Source of the DNA: Cryomorphaceae bacterium
Lineage (GTDB): Bacteria; Bacteroidota; Bacteroidia; Flavobacteriales; Schleiferiaceae
Direction of reading: 5' to 3'
Length of the DNA stretch: 8,545 nucleotides
Assembly: GCA_003507115.1 (NCBI GenBank)
Contig: DNWN01000004.1
Coordinates: forward strand, 1 to 8,545
Shown piece after piece: positions 1-7,619 of the stretch (the stretch's first letter is position 1; each line of letters starts with the position of its first letter). The position numbers and the translations under genes are program-made. The notes under the pieces were generated by a model, which searched no databases, was not told the origin of the DNA, and was given only the letters and a program-made list of their open reading frames with translations.

Positions 1-758
1 CCGCCATCCATGGGCTGCACGTAGGCATCTTCGGGGATGTACAGGTGGCGGTTGTCTTTTTTCTGCAGATTGAAGAGCGGAATAAGATGCACTTCCAGCA
101 TGGACTGAAGGGCGCCGATTTCTACGTTTTCCGCTGGGGTAATGACCAGGTCGTACTGGGGCAGCAAGAGGCTGTCCGTCTCGAGGGCGCGCCCCATGGG
201 GACGAATTCTAGGTCGGTCACTTGGTCCGAAAAATACTGATCCATGTAGTCCAAAACGGGGCGGAAGTACACCGTTTCCACGGTGCTGTTGGCCGGTTCG
301 CCGTAAATCTCTGAGTTGGTAAAGTTGCCTAGGCGAATCAAGGCTCCCGCGAGCGCTACCGTGATGACGACGCGGTCCATCAGCCACAAAAACGAATGGC
401 CGAGGTCCTTTTTAAACTTCTGGCTGAAATAATAGAGGGTCAGTGGGATGACCACCGCGGCACCATGAGAAGCAAGGCCGCCCTTCCAGGGCATAAAGAT
501 TTCCGCGACGTGCTGCTTGTAATAGGCCCAGTCGTAGAAGAATACATGGCCCAATCGCGCGCCAATAATGGTGGCTACCACCGTGTAAATGAGCAAATTG
601 TCTAAGACTTCTGCCGAAACACCTTCTTTGGTGAAATAGCGGCGCATTAGGTAAAATCCCGCCAAGAATCCAGCAAAGAAGAGCACTTGGTAGTAGCGCA
701 AGAAGAGGGGGCCGAGTTCCAGTCCGCGTTCCGCGGCCCACGTAAGGGTTAGTAGCAT
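1..758 (-). CDS. lgt: Prolipoprotein diacylglyceryl transferase Lgt (C-terminus beyond left edge)
   Basis: Lgt is an inner-membrane enzyme that transfers diacylglycerol from phosphatidylglycerol to the lipobox cysteine of prolipoproteins, the first step of lipoprotein maturation. The window holds 252 codons from the ATG at 758 with no stop. Visible family features are the N-terminal membrane segment LRYYQVLFFAGFLAGFYL (19-36), GGLASHG with the conserved His98, and the signature RLGNFTNSEIYG (142-153), whose Arg142, Asn145, Glu150 and Gly153 match E. coli Arg143, Asn146, Glu151 and Gly154. After Gly153 about 100 mostly hydrophilic residues follow, and the expected RHPxQLYE motif has not appeared by the edge, so a long extra segment is present. 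The frame stays open back to the yidD stop, but the ATG at 758 is the first start in it. lgt is the last visible gene of the folE-cysS-yidD-lgt block. Confidence 0.93.
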   Translation of the reverse strand, partial: MLLTLTWAAERGLELGPLFLRYYQVLFFAGFLAGFYLMRRYFTKEGVSAEVLDNLLIYTVVATIIGARLGHVFFYDWAYYKQHVAEIFMPWKGGLASHGAAVVIPLTLYYFSQKFKKDLGHSFLWLMDRVVITVALAGALIRLGNFTNSEIYGEPANSTVETVYFRPVLDYMDQYFSDQVTDLEFVPMGRALETDSLLLPQYDLVITPAENVEIGALQSMLEVHLIPLFNLQKKDNRHLYIPEDAYVQPMDG

Positions 759-762
759 GAAA

Positions 763-770
763 CGAAGATA
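763..770 (-). promoter_or_regulatory. Weak candidate -7 element before lgt
   Basis: On the minus strand TATCTTCG lies 4 bases before the lgt ATG and matches the Bacteroidota -7 consensus TAnnTTTG with one mismatch. I see no TTG at the expected -33 distance. It lies in the 48-base yidD-lgt gap, the only sizeable gap inside the operon, so an extra internal promoter for lgt is possible but unproven. Confidence 0.25.
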
Positions 771-806
771 CCGAAGTCCATTGAACCTCTTGGTGATTTG
801 CGTCGC

Positions 807-1061
807 TTATTTCTCGCTCCGAGGCGACTTTTTGGGCACGGGATCCCAGCCATGGCTGCCCCAGGGATGACAGCGCCCAATGCGCTTGACGGCCATCCAG
901 CCCCCATGTAGAGGCCCCCATTCGCGAACCGCTTCGGACGCATAGGCCGAACAGGTCGGGGTGTGCCGGCATGAGGGTGGCGTAAAAGGGGAGATGAGGT
1001 ATTTGTAGATCCCGATCAGGAGCAGAAAAGGCAGGGCGAAGATCCAGTGCAGAAGCTTCAT
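807..1061 (-). CDS. yidD: Membrane protein insertion efficiency factor YidD
   Basis: YidD is a small inner-membrane-associated protein that assists YidC/Sec-dependent insertion of membrane proteins. The 84 residues start with a hydrophobic, probably amphipathic segment (about 3-24). The family core follows: [15 protein letters not shown] (31-45), [19 protein letters not shown] (49-67) and a WDPVP end (72-76). The conserved cysteines 31, 37 and 64 are all present, and the length is normal for the family (about 70-115). The start is fixed by the ATGA overlap with the end of cysS (1058-1061), which implies translational coupling. In many bacteria yidD sits in the rpmH-rnpA-yidD-yidC cluster; here it lies between cysS and lgt, so its neighbour in the envelope pathway is the lipoprotein transferase. 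The short basic tail (KKSPRSEK) is not distinctive. Confidence 0.96.
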   Translation of the reverse strand: MKLLHWIFALPFLLLIGIYKYLISPFTPPSCRHTPTCSAYASEAVREWGPLHGGWMAVKRIGRCHPWGSHGWDPVPKKSPRSEK

Positions 1062-2545
1062 TCCTGCACGCGGTAGGTGCTTCCATCCTCGCCATCCTTG
1101 ACTTGAATGCCGCCGGCTGCCAATTGGTCGCGGATGGCATCGCTAGTCGCCCAATCCTTTTGCTCGCGGGCCTTTCGGCGCGCATCCAGCACAATGGCCA
1201 TCGCGGCATCCAGCGCTTTTTGCGAGGAGGCCCCAGCGGCCCCGTTTGCGGCATCCACTTGCAACCCCAGGACCTCAACTATCCAAGAGCGCATGTGCCC
1301 AAGCAAGGTGCTCGCACCCGCCGAACCGAGATGTTTTGGGTCTTGGGCGTCCGCCTGAATGGCTTTCACCGCATCAAAGAGGTGGGCAATGAGGATGGGG
1401 CTGCTGAAATCGTTGTTCATAGCATCCACACAGCGCTGTTGCCAGGCATCCACGTCAAAAGATCCCTTTTCAGGCCCTCCTGAAGGACGCTTTTCCAAGC
1501 TATTCAGGGCGTGGGTCAGGCGTTGGAAGCCTTTTTCCGCCGCTTGAAGGGCTTCGTCGGAGAAGTCCAGGACGGAGCGGTAGTGGGCCTGGTGGATGAA
1601 GAAGCGAGCGACGGAAGCGGAATATCCTTTGCTCAAATGGGGGGAGTCGCCGGTCAGTAATTCGCCGGGGAGCAGGGTGTTACCGGTGGATTTAGACATG
1701 CGTTTTCCGTTGAGGGTCAGCATGTTGGCGTGCATCCAGTAGCGTGCGCCGCCTGAAGCGTGCGCGCCTTGATTTTGCGCGATTTCACACTCATGGTGGG
1801 GGAACTTGAGATCCATACCGCCGCCGTGAATGTCAAAGGATTCGCCGAGGTACTTGGTGCTCATAGCCGAGCACTCCAAGTGCCAGCCTGGGAATCCTTC
1901 GCCCCAGGGACTGGCCCAGCGCATAATGTGGTCTTCCGAGGCCTTTTTCCAGAGGGCAAAATCTAGTGGGGAGCGCTTGTCCGTTTGGCCATCCAAATCT
2001 CGGCTGCCTGAACGCATCTCGTCGATATCTCGGCCCGAGAGGATTCCATAGGGCTGCTTAGCGTGGTAGGTTTCCACATCGAAATAGACCGATCCATTGG
2101 ATTCATAGGCCCATCCGTTGGCAAGCAACTGTTGGGTCATGGCGATTTGCTCAATAATATGCCCGGTGGCGGTGGGTTCAATGGAGGGAGGAAGGGCGTT
2201 GAAGGCCTGCATCACCTCGTGGAAATTCACCGTGTATTTCTGGACAATCTCCATAGGCTCCAGTTGCTCCAGCTTGGCCCGCTTGCCGACTTTGTCTTCT
2301 CCTTCATCCGCATCGTCCACCAAATGGCCCGCATCGGTAATGTTGCGGACATAGCGCACTTTAAAGTCGCGGTATTGCAGGTAGCGGAAAATCAAATCAA
2401 ACGACAAGAAGGTCCGCACATTGCCCAAATGCACATGGCTGTACACCGTGGGGCCACAAACGTACATACCGACTCGGCCGGCTTGCAGGGGTTCAAACGG
2501 GCGAAGTCGGCCTTCAAGGCTGTCGTAAATCTGGATACCGCTCAT
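1058..2545 (-). CDS. cysS: Cysteinyl-tRNA synthetase (class I)
   Basis: This cytoplasmic enzyme activates cysteine with ATP and loads it onto tRNA-Cys. The chosen ATG at 2545 gives 495 residues. The Rossmann-fold HIGH motif is HLGN (39-42), preceded by CGPTVY with zinc ligand Cys30. The other zinc ligands are Cys225 in GWHLECS, and His250 and Glu254 in FPHHECE. The KMSKS loop reads RMSKS (282-286), a conservative Lys-to-Arg change. The C-terminal region has the usual anticodon-binding helices and a family-typical end ([19 protein letters not shown]). A TTG at 2560 would add five residues and overlap folE; the ATG is preferred because [10 protein letters not shown] begins as the family normally does. 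The gene starts 4 bases after the folE stop and overlaps yidD by 4 bases, so it is translated within the operon. Confidence 0.97.
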   Translation of the reverse strand: MSGIQIYDSLEGRLRPFEPLQAGRVGMYVCGPTVYSHVHLGNVRTFLSFDLIFRYLQYRDFKVRYVRNITDAGHLVDDADEGEDKVGKRAKLEQLEPMEIVQKYTVNFHEVMQAFNALPPSIEPTATGHIIEQIAMTQQLLANGWAYESNGSVYFDVETYHAKQPYGILSGRDIDEMRSGSRDLDGQTDKRSPLDFALWKKASEDHIMRWASPWGEGFPGWHLECSAMSTKYLGESFDIHGGGMDLKFPHHECEIAQNQGAHASGGARYWMHANMLTLNGKRMSKSTGNTLLPGELLTGDSPHLSKGYSASVARFFIHQAHYRSVLDFSDEALQAAEKGFQRLTHALNSLEKRPSGGPEKGSFDVDAWQQRCVDAMNNDFSSPILIAHLFDAVKAIQADAQDPKHLGSAGASTLLGHMRSWIVEVLGLQVDAANGAAGASSQKALDAAMAIVLDARRKAREQKDWATSDAIRDQLAAGGIQVKDGEDGSTYRVQE

Positions 2546-2549
2546 AGTT

Positions 2550-3221
2550 CTAGTCCCCAAATTCGGTTTTTAATTGGACGTAGGAAAGAAAATCCTGCTT
2601 TAATTGCTCTTCTGTCGCAAATCGGCCGCCATATTCGGCGGTGACGGTGCTGGAATCGATGTCGCGGATACCGCGGGCATTGACACACAAGTGCTTGGCA
2701 TCAATCAGGACCGCGACGTCCAAGGTTCCTAGGGCCTCTTGGAGGGCGGCGGTGATTTGCCGGGTCAAGCGCTCCTGAACCTGAGGTCGCCGTGCGAAGA
2801 AATCCACAATACGGTTCATTTTACTCAAGCCGATGACGCGGTCCTGTGAGAGGTAGGCCACATGGGCACGCCCGACGATGGGTAGCAAGTGGTGTTCGCA
2901 CGTCGAATAGACGACAATGTTCTTTTCCACCAGCATTTCGCCGTATTTATAGCTGTTGTCAAAGGTGCCTAGAGTCGGTTTTTTATCCGGATTTAAGCCC
3001 CCAAAAGCCTCCTTGACGTACATCTTGGCTACTCGGCGCGGTGTGCCCGAAAGGCTATCATTGGTCAGATCCATACCGAGGGTTTCGAGAATACCCTTGA
3101 CATGCGCTTCTATGCGCTCAATCTTCATTTCATCCGAAATTGAAAAGGCATCGGAACGCAAGGGTGTATCGAAGGTGCTCGAGTGATGGTCCAAATCGTC
3201 CATAAGGTCTTGTGAATTCAT
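2550..3221 (-). CDS. folE: GTP cyclohydrolase I
   Basis: FolE converts GTP to 7,8-dihydroneopterin triphosphate, the first step of tetrahydrofolate and pterin synthesis, as a cytoplasmic homodecamer. The 223 residues are close to the 222 of the E. coli enzyme. Zinc ligands are Cys108 and His111 in STCEHHLLP and Cys179 in HLCVNARGI, matching E. coli Cys110, His113 and Cys181. Other hallmarks are GLSKMNRIVDFFARRPQVQE (131-150) and LSGTPRRVAKMY (57-68). The frame stays open to 3404, but that extension runs antisense through the divergent gene and has no family similarity. The ATG at 3221 gives the normal length and lies just behind a good promoter octamer. It is the first gene of the folE-cysS-yidD-lgt block, with cysS 4 bases after its TAG stop. 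Confidence 0.97.
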   Translation of the reverse strand: MNSQDLMDDLDHHSSTFDTPLRSDAFSISDEMKIERIEAHVKGILETLGMDLTNDSLSGTPRRVAKMYVKEAFGGLNPDKKPTLGTFDNSYKYGEMLVEKNIVVYSTCEHHLLPIVGRAHVAYLSQDRVIGLSKMNRIVDFFARRPQVQERLTRQITAALQEALGTLDVAVLIDAKHLCVNARGIRDIDSSTVTAEYGGRFATEEQLKQDFLSYVQLKTEFGD

Positions 3222-3226
3222 GGCGG

Positions 3227-3234
3227 CAAAAGTA
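3227..3234 (-). promoter_or_regulatory. Candidate folE operon promoter, -7 element
   Basis: The minus-strand octamer TACTTTTG fits the Bacteroidota -7 consensus TAnnTTTG exactly and ends 5 bases before the folE ATG. If it works as in this phylum, transcription starts at or within a few bases of the ATG, giving a leaderless or nearly leaderless mRNA. The nearest upstream TTG is only 13 bases away, short of the usual 17-23, so the -33 element is not convincing. Confidence 0.55.
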
Positions 3235-3257
3235 CGGCCCATCTCATCAAAAAGGGG

Positions 3258-3265
3258 TATTTTTG
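3258..3265 (+). promoter_or_regulatory. Candidate KAS III gene promoter, -7 element
   Basis: TATTTTTG fits TAnnTTTG exactly and ends 5 bases before the ATG at 3271, again suggesting a leaderless or nearly leaderless transcript. No TTG lies at the right distance upstream. The run AAGGGG just before it is 13 bases from the ATG, too far for a standard Shine-Dalgarno site. Confidence 0.55.
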
Positions 3266-3270
3266 CGCCC

Positions 3271-4347
3271 ATGAAACCAGCCATTGTTATTACCGGAACG
3301 GGCTCTGTGGTCCCGGACATGGTCATCCCCAATAGCGCTTTCTTGGACCGCACCTTCATGGATGAGGACGGAAGCCTGTTCCCCAATTCAAACGAAGTGA
3401 TCATTGAAAAGTTTCAGAGTATTACTGAAATTGCCGAACGGCGCTATGCCCGCCCGGACCAAACTTCCAAAGATTTGGGAGCCATTGCGGGACAGCGTGC
3501 CCTCGATGATGCGGGATGGAGCGGAGAAGATATTGACTTGCTCATCGTAGCCCAAAACTTCGGCGACATTGAATACGGCTCACGCGTCATGGAGCAAATG
3601 CCGAGCATCGCCTCCCGTGTCAAACATGAATTGGGCATTGAAAACCCAAATGTTGTCGCGTTTGATGTGCTGGCTGGCTGCCCAGGATGGATTCAGGGTG
3701 TTTTGGTCTCCGAGGCATATTTGCGTGGAGGTTTGGCCAAGCGCGCCCTGGTTATCGGCTGTGAAACCTTGTCCCGTATCATAGATGTGCACGACCGAGA
3801 TTCTATGATTTTCTCGGATGGAGCTGGGGCGGCTTGTTTGGAATTGCAGGATGTCCAAGAAGGAGGATCCGGCATCATGGGTCGTGCGGCGGTATCGTAC
3901 ACCAAAAATGAGGTGTACTTTTTAAAATCCAATCCCTCGAATAATCCGACACGGGAACGCCAAGAACGATTGATTAAAATGAAGGGGCGCAAGATTTACG
4001 AATTTGCCATACGCAATGTTCCCGATGCGATGAAAGCGGCCCTCGACAATGCTGGCGTTGATCTTTCGGAAGTCAAGAAAATATTTATGCACCAGGCCAA
4101 CGCCAAGCTAGATCATGCGGTCGGAGAGCGTTTATACAAACTTTATGGTTTGGAAGTGGATTTGGATTCGGTCATGCCTATGTCGATCCAATGGATGGGC
4201 AATTCCTCGGTCGCGACCGTACCAACGTTGTTTGACATGGTTCTCCATGAGCAATACCAAGGGCATGAAGTGGTTCCCGGCGACATCGTCCTTTTTGCTT
4301 CCGTGGGGGCCGGTATGAACATCAATGCCTTTGTCTACCGCGTTTAG
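3271..4347 (+). CDS. 3-oxoacyl-ACP synthase III family enzyme (FabH-like)
   Basis: This is a thiolase-fold condensing enzyme. FabH members join an acyl-CoA to malonyl-ACP to start fatty-acid synthesis; the exact substrate here cannot be read from sequence. The 358 residues carry the Cys-His-Asn triad: Cys137 in LAGCPGW, His274 in FMHQAN and Asn311 in MGNSS. The glycine-rich end FASVGAGMN (342-350) is present. It is longer than E. coli FabH (317 residues). The TSDEW-type CoA-binding stretch near residue 30 is replaced by a longer acidic segment leading into EKFQSITEIAERRYA (46-60), and Cys is followed by Pro. From memory, this matches a second KAS III type common in Flavobacteria rather than housekeeping FabH, so I give no symbol. 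An ATG at 3220 is in frame, but MKPAIVITGTGSVVP is the natural family start. The gene stands alone between a divergent promoter and a terminator. Confidence 0.9.
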   Translation: MKPAIVITGTGSVVPDMVIPNSAFLDRTFMDEDGSLFPNSNEVIIEKFQSITEIAERRYARPDQTSKDLGAIAGQRALDDAGWSGEDIDLLIVAQNFGDIEYGSRVMEQMPSIASRVKHELGIENPNVVAFDVLAGCPGWIQGVLVSEAYLRGGLAKRALVIGCETLSRIIDVHDRDSMIFSDGAGAACLELQDVQEGGSGIMGRAAVSYTKNEVYFLKSNPSNNPTRERQERLIKMKGRKIYEFAIRNVPDAMKAALDNAGVDLSEVKKIFMHQANAKLDHAVGERLYKLYGLEVDLDSVMPMSIQWMGNSSVATVPTLFDMVLHEQYQGHEVVPGDIVLFASVGAGMNINAFVYRV

Positions 4348-4383
4348 TCGGTGAATCGTACGAATACAGCCACCTATGGCTAC

Positions 4384-4412
4384 AAAAAAGGCGCCCTCAG
4401 GGCGCCTTTTTT
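4384..4412. terminator. Bidirectional intrinsic terminator between convergent genes
   Basis: A perfect 13-base stem (4384-4396 pairing with 4400-4412) closes on the 3-base loop TCA. The core is GGCGCCC/GGGCGCC, flanked by six A on the left and six T on the right, so it has a GC-rich stem and a U-tract in both directions. It lies 36 bases after the KAS III stop and 32 bases after the stop of the convergent propeller gene, and can serve both. The rest of the 97-base gap (4348-4444) holds only a short weak inverted repeat at 4368-4381. Confidence 0.93.
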
Positions 4413-4444
4413 CTTTTGTTCCGTGCTGCAGAGGCTCAAGCTCC

Positions 4445-7400
4445 TCAGGGGAGAGGCTTTTCCAAGCCCCCACGCACATAGGGGGCACCGTCTTTGATGC
4501 TCTGGGTTTCCAGTGCCTTCAGCTTAGCTTGGAGCGCCTCGAGGGACTTCTCCAGCTTGGGCAATTCCGCCTCGACATAGTTCAGTTGGGCCCTCATGGT
4601 GCCTGTGACCTCGCTACGCATGCCATAGGAGCCCCAGGTAGCCGTGGATAGTCGACTTCCCAATCCAGGGAGGGTTTCAAACTCACGCTTGCTCAAGGAA
4701 GCATCGCCATTGAGCACGATGTCCATGGCCTGGAGGGAAGATTGTACCTCAAGGACGCTTTGAAGGTCCACAGGACTGGCCCCAGGGCTGTACTTCAGGG
4801 CCTCAAAGAGGTCTTTGGCCAGAGAAACGGTCTCGCGGTAGGTCATTTCAAAACGGTCATAGCGGCGGCTCACTTGGTTGACACGCTGCTGGAAAGCGAG
4901 CAAGTCGGCGTTTGTCGCCGGGAGAGTGAGGTTATTGAGATGCTTCACTTCGAAAGAGGTCGGCGAGGTCAAGGTGTCGAATCGGCCATGGGAGAAGCCC
5001 ACGAGCTGCGCGCTATAGGTGCCCGGTGCCACGAAGTGGGCGGCACGCTTCGGAGCGTCTTGGCGCGCCACTTTCCCGTCCCAAGTAAACCGGGCGATAC
5101 CACTGCTGTAGGAGCGGACGATTCGGCGCAAGGGCGTGCCGGATGCATCTCGAATCACCACAAGCAGATAGGACTCAATCTCGTTATCCTCGGCACGTAT
5201 TTCCTCAGCACTTGGATACTTAATTGCATCAGGGTTCTTCTTTTCCTCGGCTTGACGCTTTGCCTTGAGGCTCTTCGGGGCGTCCTTGATATGGTACGTT
5301 AGGGCGACGCCGACATCGGGATTGCTTGCCATGAAGTATTCTGCACCCATAAATCCAGGAGGGCCATAGCCGATCGGGCTGGCTTCGTGGTAGAGAAGCC
5401 CCGGTTTCACGTTAAACATGTGGGCATCCTTGTCCGTGACTTTCCCGCTAAACTCGCGCAAGGGGCTGTAATCGTCCAAAACATAGAAACCACGACCGAA
5501 GGTGGCAATGACCAAGTCATTTTCGCGACGTTGAACATCAATATCCCGGACGGCGATGGTTGGTAAACCGCTACCCAGTTTCTTCCAAGTGCTACCCCCT
5601 GTAGTGGAGTAATAGATGCCAAACTCGGTGCCTACAAAGAGCAAATTTGGGTCGACATGGTCCTGAGCGATGCTGTAGACGGAACCGCGCTCGGGCAAAT
5701 CACCCGTAATGCTCTCCCACGTTTTGCCCTTGTTCTTCGAAACCAATACATAGGGCTTGAAGTCCCCATTCTTGTGGTTGTTGAACGCCGCGTAGACCAC
5801 ATTGCCGTCGTGAAGGGAGGCCTTGAGGTCATTGACATAGGTGTTGGCGGGAACGCCGGGGAACTTGTCCACTTTGCGCCAAGCCCCGCCGTCATTTTCG
5901 CTGATTTGGACCAAGCCGTCATCCGTACCCACATAGAGCAGGCCTTTGGCCACGGGGGATTCGTGCAGGGCGACAATGTTGCCGTAGATCGTGGTGCTCT
6001 GGTTCTTCGCAATGGCGTCCATGCTCCAGACTTTGCCCATCACGGGCAGGGCGTTGCGGTCGATTTGGCGCGTCAGATCGCCCGATATAGCCGTCCAGTT
6101 GTTGCCGCGGTCCGTGCTCTTGAAGAGCTTGTTCGCCGCGAAATACAGCGTCTTGTTGTCGTGGGGGCTGATGAGCAGAGGCGCATCCCAGTTCCAGCGG
6201 TAGGCCTTTTCGCCCGGGCCTTCGATGGGCTTGATGGGCACCCCTTCGCCGCTCTGACGGTCGAAGCGCTGCAGCCAGCCATACTGGGCCTGCGCGTACA
6301 CGATGTTGGGGTTGATGGGGTCCACTTGGGACTCAAATCCGTCGCCGGTTTGTGTGACGTACCAGTCGCTGTTGACGATGCCGCGGTCGTTGATGGTTCG
6401 GCTCGGGCCGCCCAAAGAGAAGTTATCTTGGGTGCCCCCGTAGACGTTGTAGAACGGTGTGGCATTGTCCACCGCCACGCGGTAGAACTGCGTGACGGGC
6501 AGATTGGACTTGAAGTGCCAGCTACTCGCGTGGTCCCAGGTCTCATAAAGTCCACCGTCACAGCCGAGCACCAAGTGCTTGGGGTTGGTGGGGTCGATCC
6601 AAGCGACGTGGTTGTCCACGTGCTTGCCGCGCTCGCCCAGGCCTTTGAAGGTCTTGCCGCCGTCTTCAGACCATTGGGCATAGGTGTCCATGGAGTAGAC
6701 GACATCGACGTCATGGGGGCTCGCGAAGAGTTCCACATAGTAGTTACCGCTGGTGGCGTGGTCGCTTTGCTTCTTAAAGCTGGCGCCGCGGTCCGAACTC
6801 CGATACAAGCCGTGTCCCTCGACCATGCAATAGATCACATCGGGGTTCACGGGAGAAATGGCGAGGGCGAATCGGCCTTTATCGCCATTGGGGAGACCGT
6901 TTTTCAATTCATTCCACGTCTCGCCTCCGTCTTCCGATTTGTACAGGCCGCTTTCGGGACCGCCCGATATATAGGTCCACACATGGCGTCGGCGTTGGTG
7001 GGCCGTCGCGTAAAGCACTTTAGAGTTACGAGGATCCACATGCACTTCGTTGAAGCCCGTGTGGTCCGAAACATGAAGGACCCGGCGCCAGTTTTGGCCG
7101 CCGTCCGTCGTCTTGTAGATGCCGCGGTCGCCACCCGGACTCCACACAGGACCGTAGGCTGCGACCCACACAATGTTGGAATTCGTGGGGTGCACGGCAA
7201 TCATGCCAATGTGTTCGGAATTCTTGAGGCCCATGTTGGTCCATGAATGGCCACCGTCTTGCGAGCGGTAAATGCCATCGCCATAGGCTACCGAGCGTTG
7301 GTTATTGTTCTCACCTGAACCGACCCAAACGGTGTTGGGGTTGCTGGGATCCATCGTGACGCAGCCAATCGAATAGGAGCCCTCGCCGTCAAAAACGGGT

Positions 7401-7615
7401 TCAAAGGACAAGCCGTGGTTTTCCGTGAGCCACACCCCGCCTGAGGCCGTGGCGATGACCCAGCGGTCGGGATTGCTCGGATCAACGGCAAAATCAGCAA
7501 TTCGGCCCGAGGTCACCGCGGGTCCAATGGAGCGCCATTTCAATGCGCTCGTACTCTGCCCAAAAAGGGTTACGGCCGTAAAAAGTAGGAGGGCCGTCCA
7601 AGTCATGTTCTTCAT
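4445..7615 (-). CDS. Exported sortilin/VPS10-like BNR-repeat beta-propeller protein
   Basis: A 1056-residue protein of a widespread bacterial family often labelled glycosyl hydrolase because of its repeats; I know of no proven activity. Residues 1-19 form a signal peptide (Met-Lys start, hydrophobic core, probable cleavage near LFGQ/STS) with no lipobox cysteine. Asp-box/BNR-type motifs recur at about 64, 118, 169, 227, 273, 316, 359, 500, 572, 626 and 670 (for example SQDGGHSW, TTDGGQNW, SEDGGETW, STTGGSTW), indicating one long or two stacked propellers over about 25-715. Family landmarks are YGGTQDNF (392-399), RWNWDAPLLISPHDN (473-487) and RDIDVQRRENDLVIATFGRG (690-709). Residues 840-890 (FTWDG, APGTYSAQL) look Ig/FlgD-like, and 1011-1037 is probably coiled coil. 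I see no type IX secretion C-terminal domain. It follows the outer-membrane barrel gene by 24 bases, probably in one transcription unit. Two ATGs (7615, 7606) are possible; the first is taken. Confidence 0.9.
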   Translation of the reverse strand: MKNMTWTALLLFTAVTLFGQSTSALKWRSIGPAVTSGRIADFAVDPSNPDRWVIATASGGVWLTENHGLSFEPVFDGEGSYSIGCVTMDPSNPNTVWVGSGENNNQRSVAYGDGIYRSQDGGHSWTNMGLKNSEHIGMIAVHPTNSNIVWVAAYGPVWSPGGDRGIYKTTDGGQNWRRVLHVSDHTGFNEVHVDPRNSKVLYATAHQRRRHVWTYISGGPESGLYKSEDGGETWNELKNGLPNGDKGRFALAISPVNPDVIYCMVEGHGLYRSSDRGASFKKQSDHATSGNYYVELFASPHDVDVVYSMDTYAQWSEDGGKTFKGLGERGKHVDNHVAWIDPTNPKHLVLGCDGGLYETWDHASSWHFKSNLPVTQFYRVAVDNATPFYNVYGGTQDNFSLGGPSRTINDRGIVNSDWYVTQTGDGFESQVDPINPNIVYAQAQYGWLQRFDRQSGEGVPIKPIEGPGEKAYRWNWDAPLLISPHDNKTLYFAANKLFKSTDRGNNWTAISGDLTRQIDRNALPVMGKVWSMDAIAKNQSTTIYGNIVALHESPVAKGLLYVGTDDGLVQISENDGGAWRKVDKFPGVPANTYVNDLKASLHDGNVVYAAFNNHKNGDFKPYVLVSKNKGKTWESITGDLPERGSVYSIAQDHVDPNLLFVGTEFGIYYSTTGGSTWKKLGSGLPTIAVRDIDVQRRENDLVIATFGRGFYVLDDYSPLREFSGKVTDKDAHMFNVKPGLLYHEASPIGYGPPGFMGAEYFMASNPDVGVALTYHIKDAPKSLKAKRQAEEKKNPDAIKYPSAEEIRAEDNEIESYLLVVIRDASGTPLRRIVRSYSSGIARFTWDGKVARQDAPKRAAHFVAPGTYSAQLVGFSHGRFDTLTSPTSFEVKHLNNLTLPATNADLLAFQQRVNQVSRRYDRFEMTYRETVSLAKDLFEALKYSPGASPVDLQSVLEVQSSLQAMDIVLNGDASLSKREFETLPGLGSRLSTATWGSYGMRSEVTGTMRAQLNYVEAELPKLEKSLEALQAKLKALETQSIKDGAPYVRGGLEKPLP

Positions 7616-7619
7616 GACC

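Noticed and set aside
412..1278. A 288-codon minus-strand open frame across lgt, yidD and cysS
   Set aside because: It crosses three well-supported genes in another frame, and its product (rich in Arg, Trp, Pro, Leu) has no recognisable family.
2063..2644. A 193-codon plus-strand open frame spanning the cysS-folE join
   Set aside because: Antisense to two conserved genes, with no motif and no promoter-like element before it.
3220..3270. Earlier in-frame ATG for the KAS III gene at 3220
   Set aside because: It would add 17 residues not typical of the family, overlap the folE start codon, and place the promoter octamer inside the coding region.
3222..3404. Upstream extension of folE by 61 codons
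   Set aside because: It would run antisense through the KAS III start. The shorter protein already has the normal family length.
4368..4381. Short inverted repeat AGCCA-CCTA-TGGCT just before the terminator
   Set aside because: Five base pairs with no T-run; too weak beside the 13-base perfect terminator stem to call as a separate feature.
5657..7246. A 529-codon open frame on the plus strand, antisense to the propeller gene
   Set aside because: It lies wholly inside a gene with clear family motifs. Its product is a Val/Ala/Gly/His-rich string with no domain pattern, as expected when a GC-rich codon bias keeps the opposite frame open.
6790..7260. Recurring similar DNA stretches in the propeller gene (such as ccgccgtcttc-type runs)
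   Set aside because: They encode the repeated Asp-box motifs of the propeller blades and need no separate repeat element to explain them.
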